Source: Clostridium hydrogenum (GTDB lineage: Bacteria > Bacillota > Clostridia > Clostridiales > Clostridiaceae). Taken from it: a stretch of DNA of 64,000 bases. Made by a program: the position numbers and the translations under genes. The stretch spans positions 1,106,001 through 1,170,000 of the forward strand of contig NZ_JAEACT010000004.1 in the NCBI RefSeq assembly GCF_021432385.1. The letters run 5' to 3'. Each line of letters starts with the position of its first letter. Within the stretch, counting starts at the first letter, position 1. Positions 37,409 to 45,945 of the stretch are shown piece after piece. The notes under the pieces are model-generated. The model worked only from the letters and a program-made list of their open reading frames with translations. It made no database searches and had not been told where the DNA came from.

Positions 37409-37481
37409 GTCATTAATAACTCCGTCTTTCCTTTAGCACATTATTGATATATCTACTTATAATTGCTATTATTATAGTAAG
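37409..37481 (+). repeat. Degenerate copy of the DHA2 exporter start and promoter region
   Basis: This stretch aligns with 35371-35445 (shared GTCATTAATAACTCC, CTTTAGCA, TATAATTGCT, TTATTATA). In the exporter these bases hold the start codon, ribosome site and promoter. Here they lie directly upstream of the AraC gene, so they may be a relic of a lost exporter gene once divergent from the regulator. Confidence 0.6.
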
Positions 37482-37504
37482 ATGTGAAAAAAGGTAGTGA
37501 ATTC

Positions 37505-38386
37505 ATGAAAAAAAGTGCCAAAAATTATTTTTATAAAAAAATGCCCGATGAAAATTTTTTTGTTGATATATTTGAAAAAAATCATTATAGTTTAGGAACC
37601 GATTTAAAAGCACATTGGCATGAACATATTCAATTTTTTTATTTTACTAAAGGACAAGCACTTCTTAGATGTAATTCTAACAAAATAGAAGCATTGGCAA
37701 ACGACATTATTATTATAAACAGTAATGAACTCCACTCTATAGAAAATTCTTCTGATGATTTAAATTACTATGTAATTAGAATTGATTTATCTTTTATTTT
37801 CAGCAACCAAATCGATTCGTGCCAAACAAAATTTTTAGCACCACTGGCAAGTAATCTAATTTTATTTAAAAACCTAGTTAGAAATAACAAAGAAGCCTTG
37901 AAGTGTATTAATGAAATTATAAAAGAATATTTTTCAAAAGAAATAGGCTTTGAACTTGCTATAAAATCACATATACTAAACCTATTAGTATTGCTTTTAA
38001 GAAATTATGTAGCAAAAATATTCACACCAAAGCAATTTAATCTTAAAGTAGAGAGGTTAAATCAATTTCGCTATATCTTAAATTATATAGATGGTAACTT
38101 TACAGAAAAAATAACTGTAAACGAACTTGCAAATCTTTTTCATGTTAGTAATTATCATTTTTGCAGACTTTTTAAAGAAACCACTGGCAAGACTGTAATT
38201 GAATATATTAATGAACTCAGAATAAAAAAGGCTACTCTTCTTTTAAAAGAGAGCAGCTTAAGCATAACTGAAATAGCTTTAACCTGTGGATTTAATGATG
38301 CAAATTATTTTAGTCGAATTTTTAAAAAAAATAAAAATATAAATCCGTCCAAATTTAAAAAACAGCTAAGGCAGCTTAAAACCTAA
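37505..38386 (+). CDS. AraC family regulator with cupin sensor domain
   Basis: A 293-residue regulator. The N-terminal cupin (HWHEHIQFFYFTKGQALL) probably binds a small ligand; the C-terminal 100 residues hold both HTH motifs (VNELANLFHVSNYHFCRLFK; ITEIALTCGFNDANYFSRIFK). The ATG at 37505 is preferred to a GTG at 37484 that overlaps the likely ribosome site AAGGTAG. It converges on the flagellin gene. The duplicated exporter promoter upstream suggests a past or present role in drug or sugar efflux control; target unknown. Confidence 0.83.
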   Translation: MKKSAKNYFYKKMPDENFFVDIFEKNHYSLGTDLKAHWHEHIQFFYFTKGQALLRCNSNKIEALANDIIIINSNELHSIENSSDDLNYYVIRIDLSFIFSNQIDSCQTKFLAPLASNLILFKNLVRNNKEALKCINEIIKEYFSKEIGFELAIKSHILNLLVLLLRNYVAKIFTPKQFNLKVERLNQFRYILNYIDGNFTEKITVNELANLFHVSNYHFCRLFKETTGKTVIEYINELRIKKATLLLKESSLSITEIALTCGFNDANYFSRIFKKNKNINPSKFKKQLRQLKT

Positions 38387-38428
38387 AAAAAGAAGAAAAC
38401 TTCATTTCCTCCTTTTATATAACATATT

Positions 38429-39934
38429 TTATTTTCCAGTACTGTTTACTTGCCACTTATCCATAAGATTTGATATGCTTTCACCTATATTCTCCGATTG
38501 CTTTAACATTGCTTGTGATGCTTCCTGTAATATATTACTTTTAGTCATTTTCATAACTTCTTTGGCCATATCTACATCCTTTACTGTGGAATCAGCTAAT
38601 GTTAAATTGTATCCATAATTTCGTACATTGTTATATATGTGATTCAAAGTATTTTGATATGCCCCAAATTTACTACGTTGTGCAGAAGTTATATCTATTG
38701 CCTTATCAATTTCATCGAGAGAAATAAGTGCCTCTTCATTTGTATCAACATTCACATTATCGATACCCAAATTTTTTGTTCTTGCATCAAAAAGTTCAAC
38801 CAAAAATTGTTCATTAGATTTTGCCCCTACCTGAAGTTGCAATGTACCCATTTCGCTATCATCAATTTCTTTATTACACCCAGCATCAATTAAAACCTTG
38901 CTTGCAAATGAATCCAACTGATTACCAAAATCATCATATATATTTAAATAATCGCCACCTGTAGCTGAAGATAATCTATTAAGTTGAGTTTCTGCATCAC
39001 CACTTGTAGGTCCTACTACTGTAAATTTAACGCCATTACTTTTAAGTTCATTTATTACATTGCTCATATTTAAACTTGATTCACCGTCTCCTCCATCGGC
39101 CGTAGCATCATGTACTGGAGCATCTGTAACCAAAATAAATTGCTTAGCGGAATCGCTCCTTAAATTATATGATAATGCTCCGTTACCACTGTCCGCGATG
39201 CCTTCCAATCCAGATTCATTAGTATCTCCGCCACCACTTGGTACTATATTATCTATATAAGATTTAAGATTATCTAAATCTTTAGTCATGGGTGATTTTA
39301 ACACCGCATCTCCACCTTGTGAAGGATTAACATCACCATAAGTAACTAACCCCATGTTTACATCTATGCCGTTTTCAGTCAATTTATTTATAAATCCATC
39401 CAAATTATTCTTAACCTTGCTAATTGGTGTTCCCATACTTCCCGTTCTATCAATAATAAATACTATATCCGCAGTTCCTGGAGTCCATTTTGGTGGAACA
39501 ACATTGCTTGATGTAGGTGGTGTTAATAGACTTATTGTATTAAAATTAGTACTCTTTGCTGTATCATTAATAGATTCCTTCACTTGATCAAGCTCATTTT
39601 GTATTTTCATTCTATCATCTTGCGACAAGGTTCCATTTAACGCCTGTACTATAAGATCCCTCATTCTAAAAAGATTAGGATTTTGTATAGACCCAAGCCC
39701 TGCTTCGGCAGTTTGAATAAGGCTGATACCATCTTGAATGTTTGTGCCTGCCTGTTCAAGCCCGTTAATTTGTGCCCTCATTTTTTCATCTATAGTAGCT
39801 CCTGCGGCATCATCAGCTGCTTTATTTATTCTCATACCGGAACAAAGCTTTTCTACAGAACTAGCTTTTTCTTTTCCTGCTGCACTAAATTTATTAAGAG
39901 CCGTTAGTGCATTTACGTTATGATTTATTATCAA
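38429..39934 (-). CDS. Flagellin with inserted von Willebrand factor A domain
   Basis: About 501 residues. N-terminal D0/D1 flagellin region (about 1-140: IINHNVNALTALNK, then GMRINKAADDAAG), then a proline linker, a VWA domain (about 155-350) in place of the variable D2/D3 region, then flagellin D1/D0 again (LQLQVGAKSNEQF to the end at QVNSTGK). The VWA MIDAS metal site looks complete: D-x-T-x-S (DRTGS, D162/T164/S166 from the TTG start), GGGDTNESG, and LVTDAPVHD. The TTG at 39934 is preferred: it gives the canonical flagellin start MIINHN and has GGAG 8 nt upstream; a GTG at 39943 lies inside that site. There is no signal peptide, as expected for type III export. No other flagellar gene is in the window. 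A surface-exposed adhesive filament or tip is inferred. Confidence 0.9.
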   Translation of the reverse strand: MIINHNVNALTALNKFSAAGKEKASSVEKLCSGMRINKAADDAAGATIDEKMRAQINGLEQAGTNIQDGISLIQTAEAGLGSIQNPNLFRMRDLIVQALNGTLSQDDRMKIQNELDQVKESINDTAKSTNFNTISLLTPPTSSNVVPPKWTPGTADIVFIIDRTGSMGTPISKVKNNLDGFINKLTENGIDVNMGLVTYGDVNPSQGGDAVLKSPMTKDLDNLKSYIDNIVPSGGGDTNESGLEGIADSGNGALSYNLRSDSAKQFILVTDAPVHDATADGGDGESSLNMSNVINELKSNGVKFTVVGPTSGDAETQLNRLSSATGGDYLNIYDDFGNQLDSFASKVLIDAGCNKEIDDSEMGTLQLQVGAKSNEQFLVELFDARTKNLGIDNVNVDTNEEALISLDEIDKAIDITSAQRSKFGAYQNTLNHIYNNVRNYGYNLTLADSTVKDVDMAKEVMKMTKSNILQEASQAMLKQSENIGESISNLMDKWQVNSTGK

Positions 39935-39965
39935 GTTTCCCACTCCAATCAGCTAAATATCATTT

Positions 39966-39993
39966 ATAATCTGCAATTTTGTACTTTGTTAAA
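39966..39993 (-). promoter_or_regulatory. Possible sigma-D (flagellar) promoter of the flagellin gene
   Basis: On the minus strand TTTA and GCAGATTAT are separated by 15 nt, close to the sigma-D pattern TAAA-N15-GCCGATAT, about 32 bp upstream of the start. The match is partial. It overlaps the end of the HAD gene. Confidence 0.35.
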
Positions 39994-40732
39994 TATTGCT
40001 CTCATCACACAAAATGCACTTAGCCGTTAATCTGTAAATCATGTCTTTTCTCTCTACAATGATTTTAACTTTATCTTTTAACTTTTCATCGTTCATTACC
40101 TTATTTATAAGCTCTTTTGTTGGATTCATGCATACTGGGTTTCCAACAGATTTAAGCATAGATAAGTCTCCTGCCGTATCGCCATATGCATAGCATTTAT
40201 CGAGATCTAAATCATATTTGTTTTTCATTTCCATTATAGCTTTATCCTTACTTACGCTGTCCCACATTGGTATAACTTCACCAGTATATATGCCACTTAC
40301 TTCATCAAATACATACTTAGCTCCTCTATAATCATCAAAACCATATTTTTCAGCCATTTGCTTTACAAGTTCAATAGGACTTCCTGAGATAGTTATTATT
40401 TTATGACCATTTTCCTTGTGCCATTTAATTCTATCTCTTGTATAAGTGTATACCCTATCTCCCTTTTGTTTAACAACTTGTTTTGCAATAAATTCTACTT
40501 GTGACTTATGAAGTCCCTTAACCGCATCAACATATATACCTGCCATTTTAAGAAGGTAATTATCATAATCTCCCGTTCTTGTATCCCACTTCTTAAATTC
40601 TGGCTGCACTTCCTCATACCATTTTTTAGGATTAACAATCTCATATTTTATAAGCTTCTTAAAAACTTCTGTTATTAAGCCTTCTCTATACAAAGTACCA
40701 TCTATATCAAAAAAAGCAGCCGTGTTTTTCAT
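39989..40732 (-). CDS. HAD-IB family phosphatase
   Basis: A 247-residue hydrolase with motif I FFDIDGTLY (nucleophile D9, D11), motif II TISGSPIELV, and motif III GDTAGDLSML. The C1-type cap follows motif I. This is the SerB-like subfamily IB that dephosphorylates small phosphate esters; substrate unknown. The ATG at 40732 has AGGTGAT upstream. It precedes the flagellin gene by 54 bp on the same strand, but a functional link is not evident. Confidence 0.82.
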   Translation of the reverse strand: MKNTAAFFDIDGTLYREGLITEVFKKLIKYEIVNPKKWYEEVQPEFKKWDTRTGDYDNYLLKMAGIYVDAVKGLHKSQVEFIAKQVVKQKGDRVYTYTRDRIKWHKENGHKIITISGSPIELVKQMAEKYGFDDYRGAKYVFDEVSGIYTGEVIPMWDSVSKDKAIMEMKNKYDLDLDKCYAYGDTAGDLSMLKSVGNPVCMNPTKELINKVMNDEKLKDKVKIIVERKDMIYRLTAKCILCDESNI

Positions 40733-40835
40733 TTGCAATCACCTACTCATATTATATATTTTACTATCTATAATATAACTTATTCATTAAAATTTCCACT
40801 ACTTTTTTGTTAACTATAACTCACACTATAAAATT

Positions 40836-41071
40836 ATTGCGAAGTAATTTAATCAATTCACAATTCACAGTTCACAATGCACAATGAAGGTTGATTTGCC
40901 TTCCTTTTGTCAGGCAAATCTTAAATTATAAGCTTCGCTTAGCACCATAAATGGTGCTATTGCGTAAGCAATAAAAAAATAAGTTATAAGATTTTCTGTA
41001 GCTTTGCTACAGAAAATCCACCTTCATTGTGAATTGTGCATCGTGAATTGTGAATTGATTTAATTCGCAAT
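40836..41071. repeat. R-family modular hairpin array, copy 8 (ATTCACAAT type)
   Basis: The ends ATTGCGAA and TTCGCAAT are perfect 8-bp inverted repeats. Next come CAATTCACAATTCACAG and its complement, then GATTTGCC/GGCAAATC, GCACCATAAATGGTGC, TTGCGTAAGCAA and GATTTTCTG/CAGAAAATC modules. It lies 18 bp from the left end of the IS1182 element. Confidence 0.85.
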
Positions 41072-41089
41072 CTTTATTAATTGTAAAGA

Positions 41090-42994
41090 GGGTGTCGCAT
41101 TAGCATAAAAAAATATGCTAATGCGACACCCTTGTTTTTAGCTGTTTATGCTATTTTTTAGCAATATTCTGATTGATAGCAAGTTCAACATCAAAAAAAC
41201 TGTTCACTTTAATAAGCCTTTGCTATTGAGGCTTTTTTCGAATTAAAATGATTTTAAGATTTTAAAATCAAGCACTTTTTTTGATTGGAAAAAGATGTGT
41301 TTCGGTTTTATCCAATTGAATTTTATTATGTAACTTATTTACATTATGTGCCATTGCGAGCAAAATACTTTCCGCCAAAACATTATTTTTACCTTTGCTT
41401 AAATATCTGCGAAATCCCATATCTTGTTTTATCTCTCCAAAAGAACCTTCTACTTGAATGCTTCGATTCATCCTTAATTTACAACCTTCCTCGCTTACAA
41501 TTCTTTTAAGATTATCTTTACGAAGTTCATTGAATAGTTTAGAAGTTTCAAGATTTTTAGTTCTTTCTTCTAATGGAGTTTTACAATTATGTCCTTTTAT
41601 GCATTTGCTCTTATATTTACAATTACTGCAATCTTCGCATGTATAAATTGTTTTTTCACTTATATAGCCTGTCTTGCTCTTCCTGTTTACTATTTTATTC
41701 ACAGTTAACTTCTTATTATTTTTACAGGTATAGTAATCACCAAATTCATTATATTCCATATTCTCTATCCTACTTATATCACTTTTATATTTCTTCGTTT
41801 TAGATATTTCATAATTTGTTGGTTTAATAAATGATAGCTGCATATTTTCTTTAATGTAAACATAATTTTCTTCGCTCTCATAACCTGCGTCCGCAGTTAT
41901 GTTTGAGTACTTAAAATGCAGAAGATTTTCCATACTTTTTATAAATGGAATTAATGTTGTGGTATCTGTAGGCTGAGGGCCTACAGTAAGCCATACTATG
42001 TATTGAGAATCTACTCCATGTTGAACATTGTAAGCAGGTTTTAACTGACCATTTTTCATTGCATCTTCTTTCATTCTCATAAATGTTGCATCGTTGTCAG
42101 TTTTTGAATAGCTGTTACGTTCACCACAAGTATAGATTTTTTTTGTATATTCTTTTAGCTTTTCAAGGTATTCTTCAAGTGTTTCAATAGAACGTTGAAT
42201 TGGATTTTTTCGTTTTCCACATCCATGTACAAATTCTATATTTTCCTTCTGTTTTAAAGTATAAAGTTTCTTTCTAAGTTTTTTTATATGCTTTATTTTA
42301 ACCTTGTTTTCATATACAATTTTTATACCATATAGTTCTTCACACTCAGCTACAAAATCAGCCAATTTAGAAAGCAATCTTTCTAAATTTTTGCATACTG
42401 ATTTCTTCCAAACAAAAGTATATTTATTAGCACAAGCTTCTATTTTAGTACCATCAATAAATATATCATTTCCCATAACTTCTCCAATTTCATAAAGGAA
42501 ATTAGACATTTCAGCCATGATTTCCTTTGCGCATAGCGCAAAGTGTATACTGCGAAACCTTGCAAATGTAGAATGATCAGGTGCTTTAGAATCTCCTAAA
42601 AGGTACATAAAATTAACATCCCTTTTACAGGACTGTTCCATTTCTCTTGATGAGTAATTATGATTCATATAAGAATAAAGTACAATTTTAAGCATCTGAC
42701 GTGGCGTTGCTTGATTCTCCCTTATACGAGAGTAAGTCGAATACAAATATGTTAAATCCATCTCCTCAATAAATTGACTTAGCAAACGCACCGAATCATC
42801 AGCCGGAATTATGTACTCAATATTTAGTGGAAGTTTTAATTGATAATCTCCCTGAATTGAAGTATAATTTTTATGTAAATTAATGTGTTTAGTCATATGT
42901 TAATTTTACCATAAATCTTTCACTCTTTTGAGTGAGAGATTTATTTTTTGTATTAAAAAAGACTATCGCACTAATTTTTTAGTGCGACAGCCCC
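41090..42994. mobile_element. IS1182-family insertion sequence, apparently complete
   Basis: About 1.9 kb with ends GGGTGTCGCATTA (left) and, inverted, GGGGCTGTCGCACTA (right). Each end is itself a hairpin: the left is an 18-bp perfect palindrome, the right pairs TCGCACTAA with TTAGTGCGA. One intact transposase lies inside. No clear target duplication is seen. The right end is 10 bp from the stop of the sugar-binding protein gene. Confidence 0.82.
41268..42896 (-). CDS. IS1182-family transposase
   Basis: A 542-residue DDE transposase. The N-terminal DUF772-type region (ATPRQMLKIVLYSYMNHNYSSREMEQ, APDHSTFARFR) is followed by the catalytic core with FIDGTKIEA, TADAGYESEENY and a Cys-rich knuckle (CEDCSNCKYKSKC) before the last catalytic block (GSFGEIKQDMGFRRY). 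The frame is unbroken, so the element may be active. Confidence 0.9.
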   Translation of the reverse strand: MTKHINLHKNYTSIQGDYQLKLPLNIEYIIPADDSVRLLSQFIEEMDLTYLYSTYSRIRENQATPRQMLKIVLYSYMNHNYSSREMEQSCKRDVNFMYLLGDSKAPDHSTFARFRSIHFALCAKEIMAEMSNFLYEIGEVMGNDIFIDGTKIEACANKYTFVWKKSVCKNLERLLSKLADFVAECEELYGIKIVYENKVKIKHIKKLRKKLYTLKQKENIEFVHGCGKRKNPIQRSIETLEEYLEKLKEYTKKIYTCGERNSYSKTDNDATFMRMKEDAMKNGQLKPAYNVQHGVDSQYIVWLTVGPQPTDTTTLIPFIKSMENLLHFKYSNITADAGYESEENYVYIKENMQLSFIKPTNYEISKTKKYKSDISRIENMEYNEFGDYYTCKNNKKLTVNKIVNRKSKTGYISEKTIYTCEDCSNCKYKSKCIKGHNCKTPLEERTKNLETSKLFNELRKDNLKRIVSEEGCKLRMNRSIQVEGSFGEIKQDMGFRRYLSKGKNNVLAESILLAMAHNVNKLHNKIQLDKTETHLFPIKKSA

Positions 42995-43004
42995 ATATTC
43001 CTTA

Positions 43005-44249
43005 TTAATCAGCAGAACTTCTTGCAGCCTTAAACTTGCTATTAACATCTTGAATAACTTTATCTGGAGTAGATGTAGTCATATATTCTTGTAATTCTTG
43101 TGATAAGTTAATTTCTGATTCCTTCCATATTTTAGAAACCTTATCATCTGATGGTTTTACTGTTATTATAGGTGTTTTGTATGAAAGTAATTCTTCAAGT
43201 CCAGGTGCGTCTTGTTTTGCATCTTTAAGTGGTGAAGCTATTCCACAAGCCTTTGGATATCTATCCTTTGTAAATAACCATTTTAAAAATTTCTTTGCTG
43301 CGTCTAAATGCTTTGAAGTTTTAGCAACTCCTAAACAAGTATCTCCACCCATAATTAATGCTTTTGTTTCTGGAAATGGGAACATTCCTATATCTTCAGC
43401 TTTTGCACCATTTTGTACAAGCTGAGGTGTAAGCCAAGATCCAAGATAAGTCATAGCTGTAGTTCCTTGTGCTAAAGATTTCTTTGAATTATCCCAGCTT
43501 GTTGACATTAAGTCTTTTTCTAAATATCCTTTATCCTTCATAGTTCTCATAAACTTAAATCCGTATAATAAACCATTTGGATCATCAAAAGGATTCTTTG
43601 TTTCAAAGCTATTCTCGAAATTATCATCGCCAGTTTTTTCTTGTGCAAGTGAATGACCGTCTGAATATGGAGATAAAGGCCATACATCTTTATAGTTACT
43701 TGCAAAAGGCGTTATTCCTGCTGCTTTTAATTTATCACAATCAGCGTAGAACTCGTCCATTGTTTTTGGAATTGAAGTTATACCTACCTTTTTAAAAGCT
43801 TCCTTATTATAAATTACTGCAGTATAGTTAACCGAACTAGGTATTCCATAAAGTTTTCCATTAACTTCTGCATTGTCATAACAATTTAAGTTATCCTTAG
43901 TAAACCCTAAATCTGATATGTCAGCATAATATTTAGGATAGTCAGTTCTCTGCATTGTACCAACTACACTTGATACGTCTGGAAGTTCACCACCAGCTGC
44001 CTTTGTTTTCATAACACTATCACTATCTTTTTCAGATTCAATCTTAATTGTTACGTTAGGATTTGCCTTATGATACTCGTCAGCCAAAGCTTTAAGAGTT
44101 GTACCTGCCATATCTGTTCTGTGTGTTTCCCAATTTAAAGTTATACTGTCACTGCTTGAACCACTACCAGAACTACCACAACCCGCCAAAACCGATGATA
44201 CCATTACAGCGCCTATAACAATTGAAAGTAATTTTTTCCTTTTAATCAC
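43005..44249 (-). CDS. Sugar-binding lipoprotein of mannan locus, paralogue 1
   Basis: A 414-residue CUT1 solute-binding protein. Start at GTG with TAGGGGG upstream; lipoprotein signal ends in VLAGC. The mature domain is type 1 (WETHRTDMAGTTLKALADEY, PFDDPNGLLYGFKF). It is highly similar along its length to the next gene upstream, so they are tandem duplicates. It probably binds manno-oligosaccharides for the permeases at 48-50 kb. It has its own activator box and promoter (44352-44429). An IS element begins 10 bp after its stop. Confidence 0.9.
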   Translation of the reverse strand: MIKRKKLLSIVIGAVMVSSVLAGCGSSGSGSSSDSITLNWETHRTDMAGTTLKALADEYHKANPNVTIKIESEKDSDSVMKTKAAGGELPDVSSVVGTMQRTDYPKYYADISDLGFTKDNLNCYDNAEVNGKLYGIPSSVNYTAVIYNKEAFKKVGITSIPKTMDEFYADCDKLKAAGITPFASNYKDVWPLSPYSDGHSLAQEKTGDDNFENSFETKNPFDDPNGLLYGFKFMRTMKDKGYLEKDLMSTSWDNSKKSLAQGTTAMTYLGSWLTPQLVQNGAKAEDIGMFPFPETKALIMGGDTCLGVAKTSKHLDAAKKFLKWLFTKDRYPKACGIASPLKDAKQDAPGLEELLSYKTPIITVKPSDDKVSKIWKESEINLSQELQEYMTTSTPDKVIQDVNSKFKAARSSAD

Positions 44250-44351
44250 ATTAATTCCCCCTAAACTATATTTGCATATCGTTTTCACAACATACAGCTA
44301 ACAACCTAAAACTTAACGTTTTATAATGTGTTTATTAACTATCATGTACTC

Positions 44352-44429
44352 ATTATATTCTTAATTTATACCCCATTGAATTACATTTATTCAGTTTTAT
44401 TAACATAAATTCGGCTTGTGAAAACGTTT
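44352..44429 (-). promoter_or_regulatory. Mannan regulon box A with -10 and cre-like site
   Basis: Plus strand: TTCAGTTT (44390-44397), TATTAACATAAA, then TTCGGCTT (44410-44417), a 20-bp-period direct repeat. A TATAAT (minus strand, 44352-44357) lies 32 bp downstream. GAAAACGTTT (44420-44429) sits 2 bp beyond the distal half. The same layout recurs as boxes B, C and D. Confidence 0.7.
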
Positions 44430-44450
44430 ATAGTTATGTAGGGATTGAAA

Positions 44451-45707
44451 TTATTTAATACTACTTCTTACTGCTGCAAACCTGTCATTTATATCATCAA
44501 TAACTTTTTCAGGATTTGATGATTGCATGTAATCTTGAAGCGCTTGCTGTAAATTTATCCCCGATTCTTGCCATATTCTAATAATCTTGTCGTTTGCCGA
44601 CTTTTCTTCTAATATAGGAAGCCCTGCTGAAAGAAGTTCATTTACTCCAACAATATGAGACTTTTCACCTTTTATTGGAGTTGAAATTTTCATTGCATTT
44701 TGGACTTTATTATCTTTATAGAGCCACTTTAAAAATTCTTTAGTTTCCTTTTTATGCTTGGAAGTTTTAGCTATGCACATTCCACCATTTCCACTCATAA
44801 TTATCGCTTTGGTTCCTGGAAATGGAAACATGCCTATATCCTCTTTTCTTGCCCCATTATCAAGTAATTGTGGTGTAAACCAAGTTCCAATGTATGTCAT
44901 AGCAGTTTTCCCTTGAGCCATATCCTTCTTTGAATTATCCCAACTTGTTGACATTAAATCTTTTTCTAAGTATCCTTTTTCCTTCATACTTCTCATAAAT
45001 TTAAATCCGTATAATAAACCATTAGGATCATCAAAAGGATTCTTAGTTTCAAAACTGTTTTCAAAATTATCATCACCTGTTTGTGCTTGCGCAAGTAAAT
45101 GTGTATCTGCATATGGAGCTAACGGCCATCCATCTTTAAAGTTACTTGCAAATGGAGTTATTCCCACAGCCTTTAATTTTTCACAATCAGTATAGAAGTC
45201 ATCTATTGTCTTTGGTGTTGATGTTATTCCTGCTTTCTTAAAGGATTGTTTGTTGTAAAAAACCCCCATATAATTAATTGAAAGGCTCAAACAATACAAT
45301 CTTCCATCTTGCAGGCCAGCATTATAGCAATATAAATTATCCTTATTGTAGCCTAAGTCAGATAAATCCTCATAGTATTTAGGATAATCTGTCTTTTTCA
45401 TTGTACCAATTACGTAAGATAAATCTGGAAGCTCCCCACCTGCTGCTTTTGTCTTTAATACTCCATCACTATCTTTTTCAGCTTCAATCTTTATTGTAAT
45501 ATTCGTATGCAGCTTATGATAATCATCGGCTAACTTTTTAAGTGTTGTGCCTGCTACATCCGTTCTATTAGTTTCCCATTCTATAGTTATGTTTTTTTCA
45601 CTTGATTTGCTGACAGTTTCTCTTACATTTGATTTACACCCAACTAAAACTGATGATAATATTGCAAAACTTACAATAATTGAAGGTACTATTTTACTTT
45701 TAACCAA
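44451..45707 (-). CDS. Sugar-binding lipoprotein of mannan locus, paralogue 2
   Basis: A 418-residue CUT1 binding protein starting at TTG with an AGGGGGGGG site. The signal ends at SVLVGC. It matches paralogue 1 nearly throughout (for example NFENSFETKNPFDDPNGL in both), with more divergence in the signal, the YCLSLSINYMGVFY region and the C-terminal third. It lacks the activator box seen before paralogue 1, so the two may be expressed under different conditions or differ in ligand. Confidence 0.9.
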   Translation of the reverse strand: MVKSKIVPSIIVSFAILSSVLVGCKSNVRETVSKSSEKNITIEWETNRTDVAGTTLKKLADDYHKLHTNITIKIEAEKDSDGVLKTKAAGGELPDLSYVIGTMKKTDYPKYYEDLSDLGYNKDNLYCYNAGLQDGRLYCLSLSINYMGVFYNKQSFKKAGITSTPKTIDDFYTDCEKLKAVGITPFASNFKDGWPLAPYADTHLLAQAQTGDDNFENSFETKNPFDDPNGLLYGFKFMRSMKEKGYLEKDLMSTSWDNSKKDMAQGKTAMTYIGTWFTPQLLDNGARKEDIGMFPFPGTKAIIMSGNGGMCIAKTSKHKKETKEFLKWLYKDNKVQNAMKISTPIKGEKSHIVGVNELLSAGLPILEEKSANDKIIRIWQESGINLQQALQDYMQSSNPEKVIDDINDRFAAVRSSIK

Positions 45708-45765
45708 GTTACCCCCCCCTTAAAAAATATTGTATTTTAAAACATTTAACAGTTATTTTTATAAA

Positions 45766-45806
45766 TAAAATAGGAACAGACCTTAGGCCTATTCCTATTT
45801 TATTAT
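45766..45806. terminator. Two-way terminator between ROK kinase and binding protein
   Basis: AAATAAAATAGGAA and TTCCTATTTTATT pair around a GC-containing loop with A/T tracts on both sides. It lies between the kinase stop and the paralogue 2 start. Confidence 0.65.
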
Positions 45807-45830
45807 AAAACCTTATTAACTTCAATTGTC

Positions 45831-45945
45831 ATATCTTTATAGATATACCAATTCAACTATCGAAATTCATATGCACCATAATGCCCAGAAGATGGCATTT
45901 TGGTACAAATCAATTTCAAGTTTCATGGTGGTATATCTTTATATA
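45831..45945. repeat. Q-family long palindrome, copy 2
   Basis: Ends ATATCTTTATAGATATACCA and, inverted, TGGTATATCTTTATAT; centre CATAATGCCCAGAAGATGGC. The ROK kinase stop codon lies inside its outer arm, so the repeat directly abuts or created the gene's 3' end. Confidence 0.7.

Noticed and set aside
41080..43004. Target-site duplication of the IS1182 element
   Set aside because: The bases flanking the two ends (AAAGA and ATATT) do not match.
45806..45830. A fifth mannan box before binding protein paralogue 2 (TTATTAACTTCAATTG)
   Set aside because: Only the centre matches; the flanking halves are absent and no -10 lies at the 32-bp spacing.
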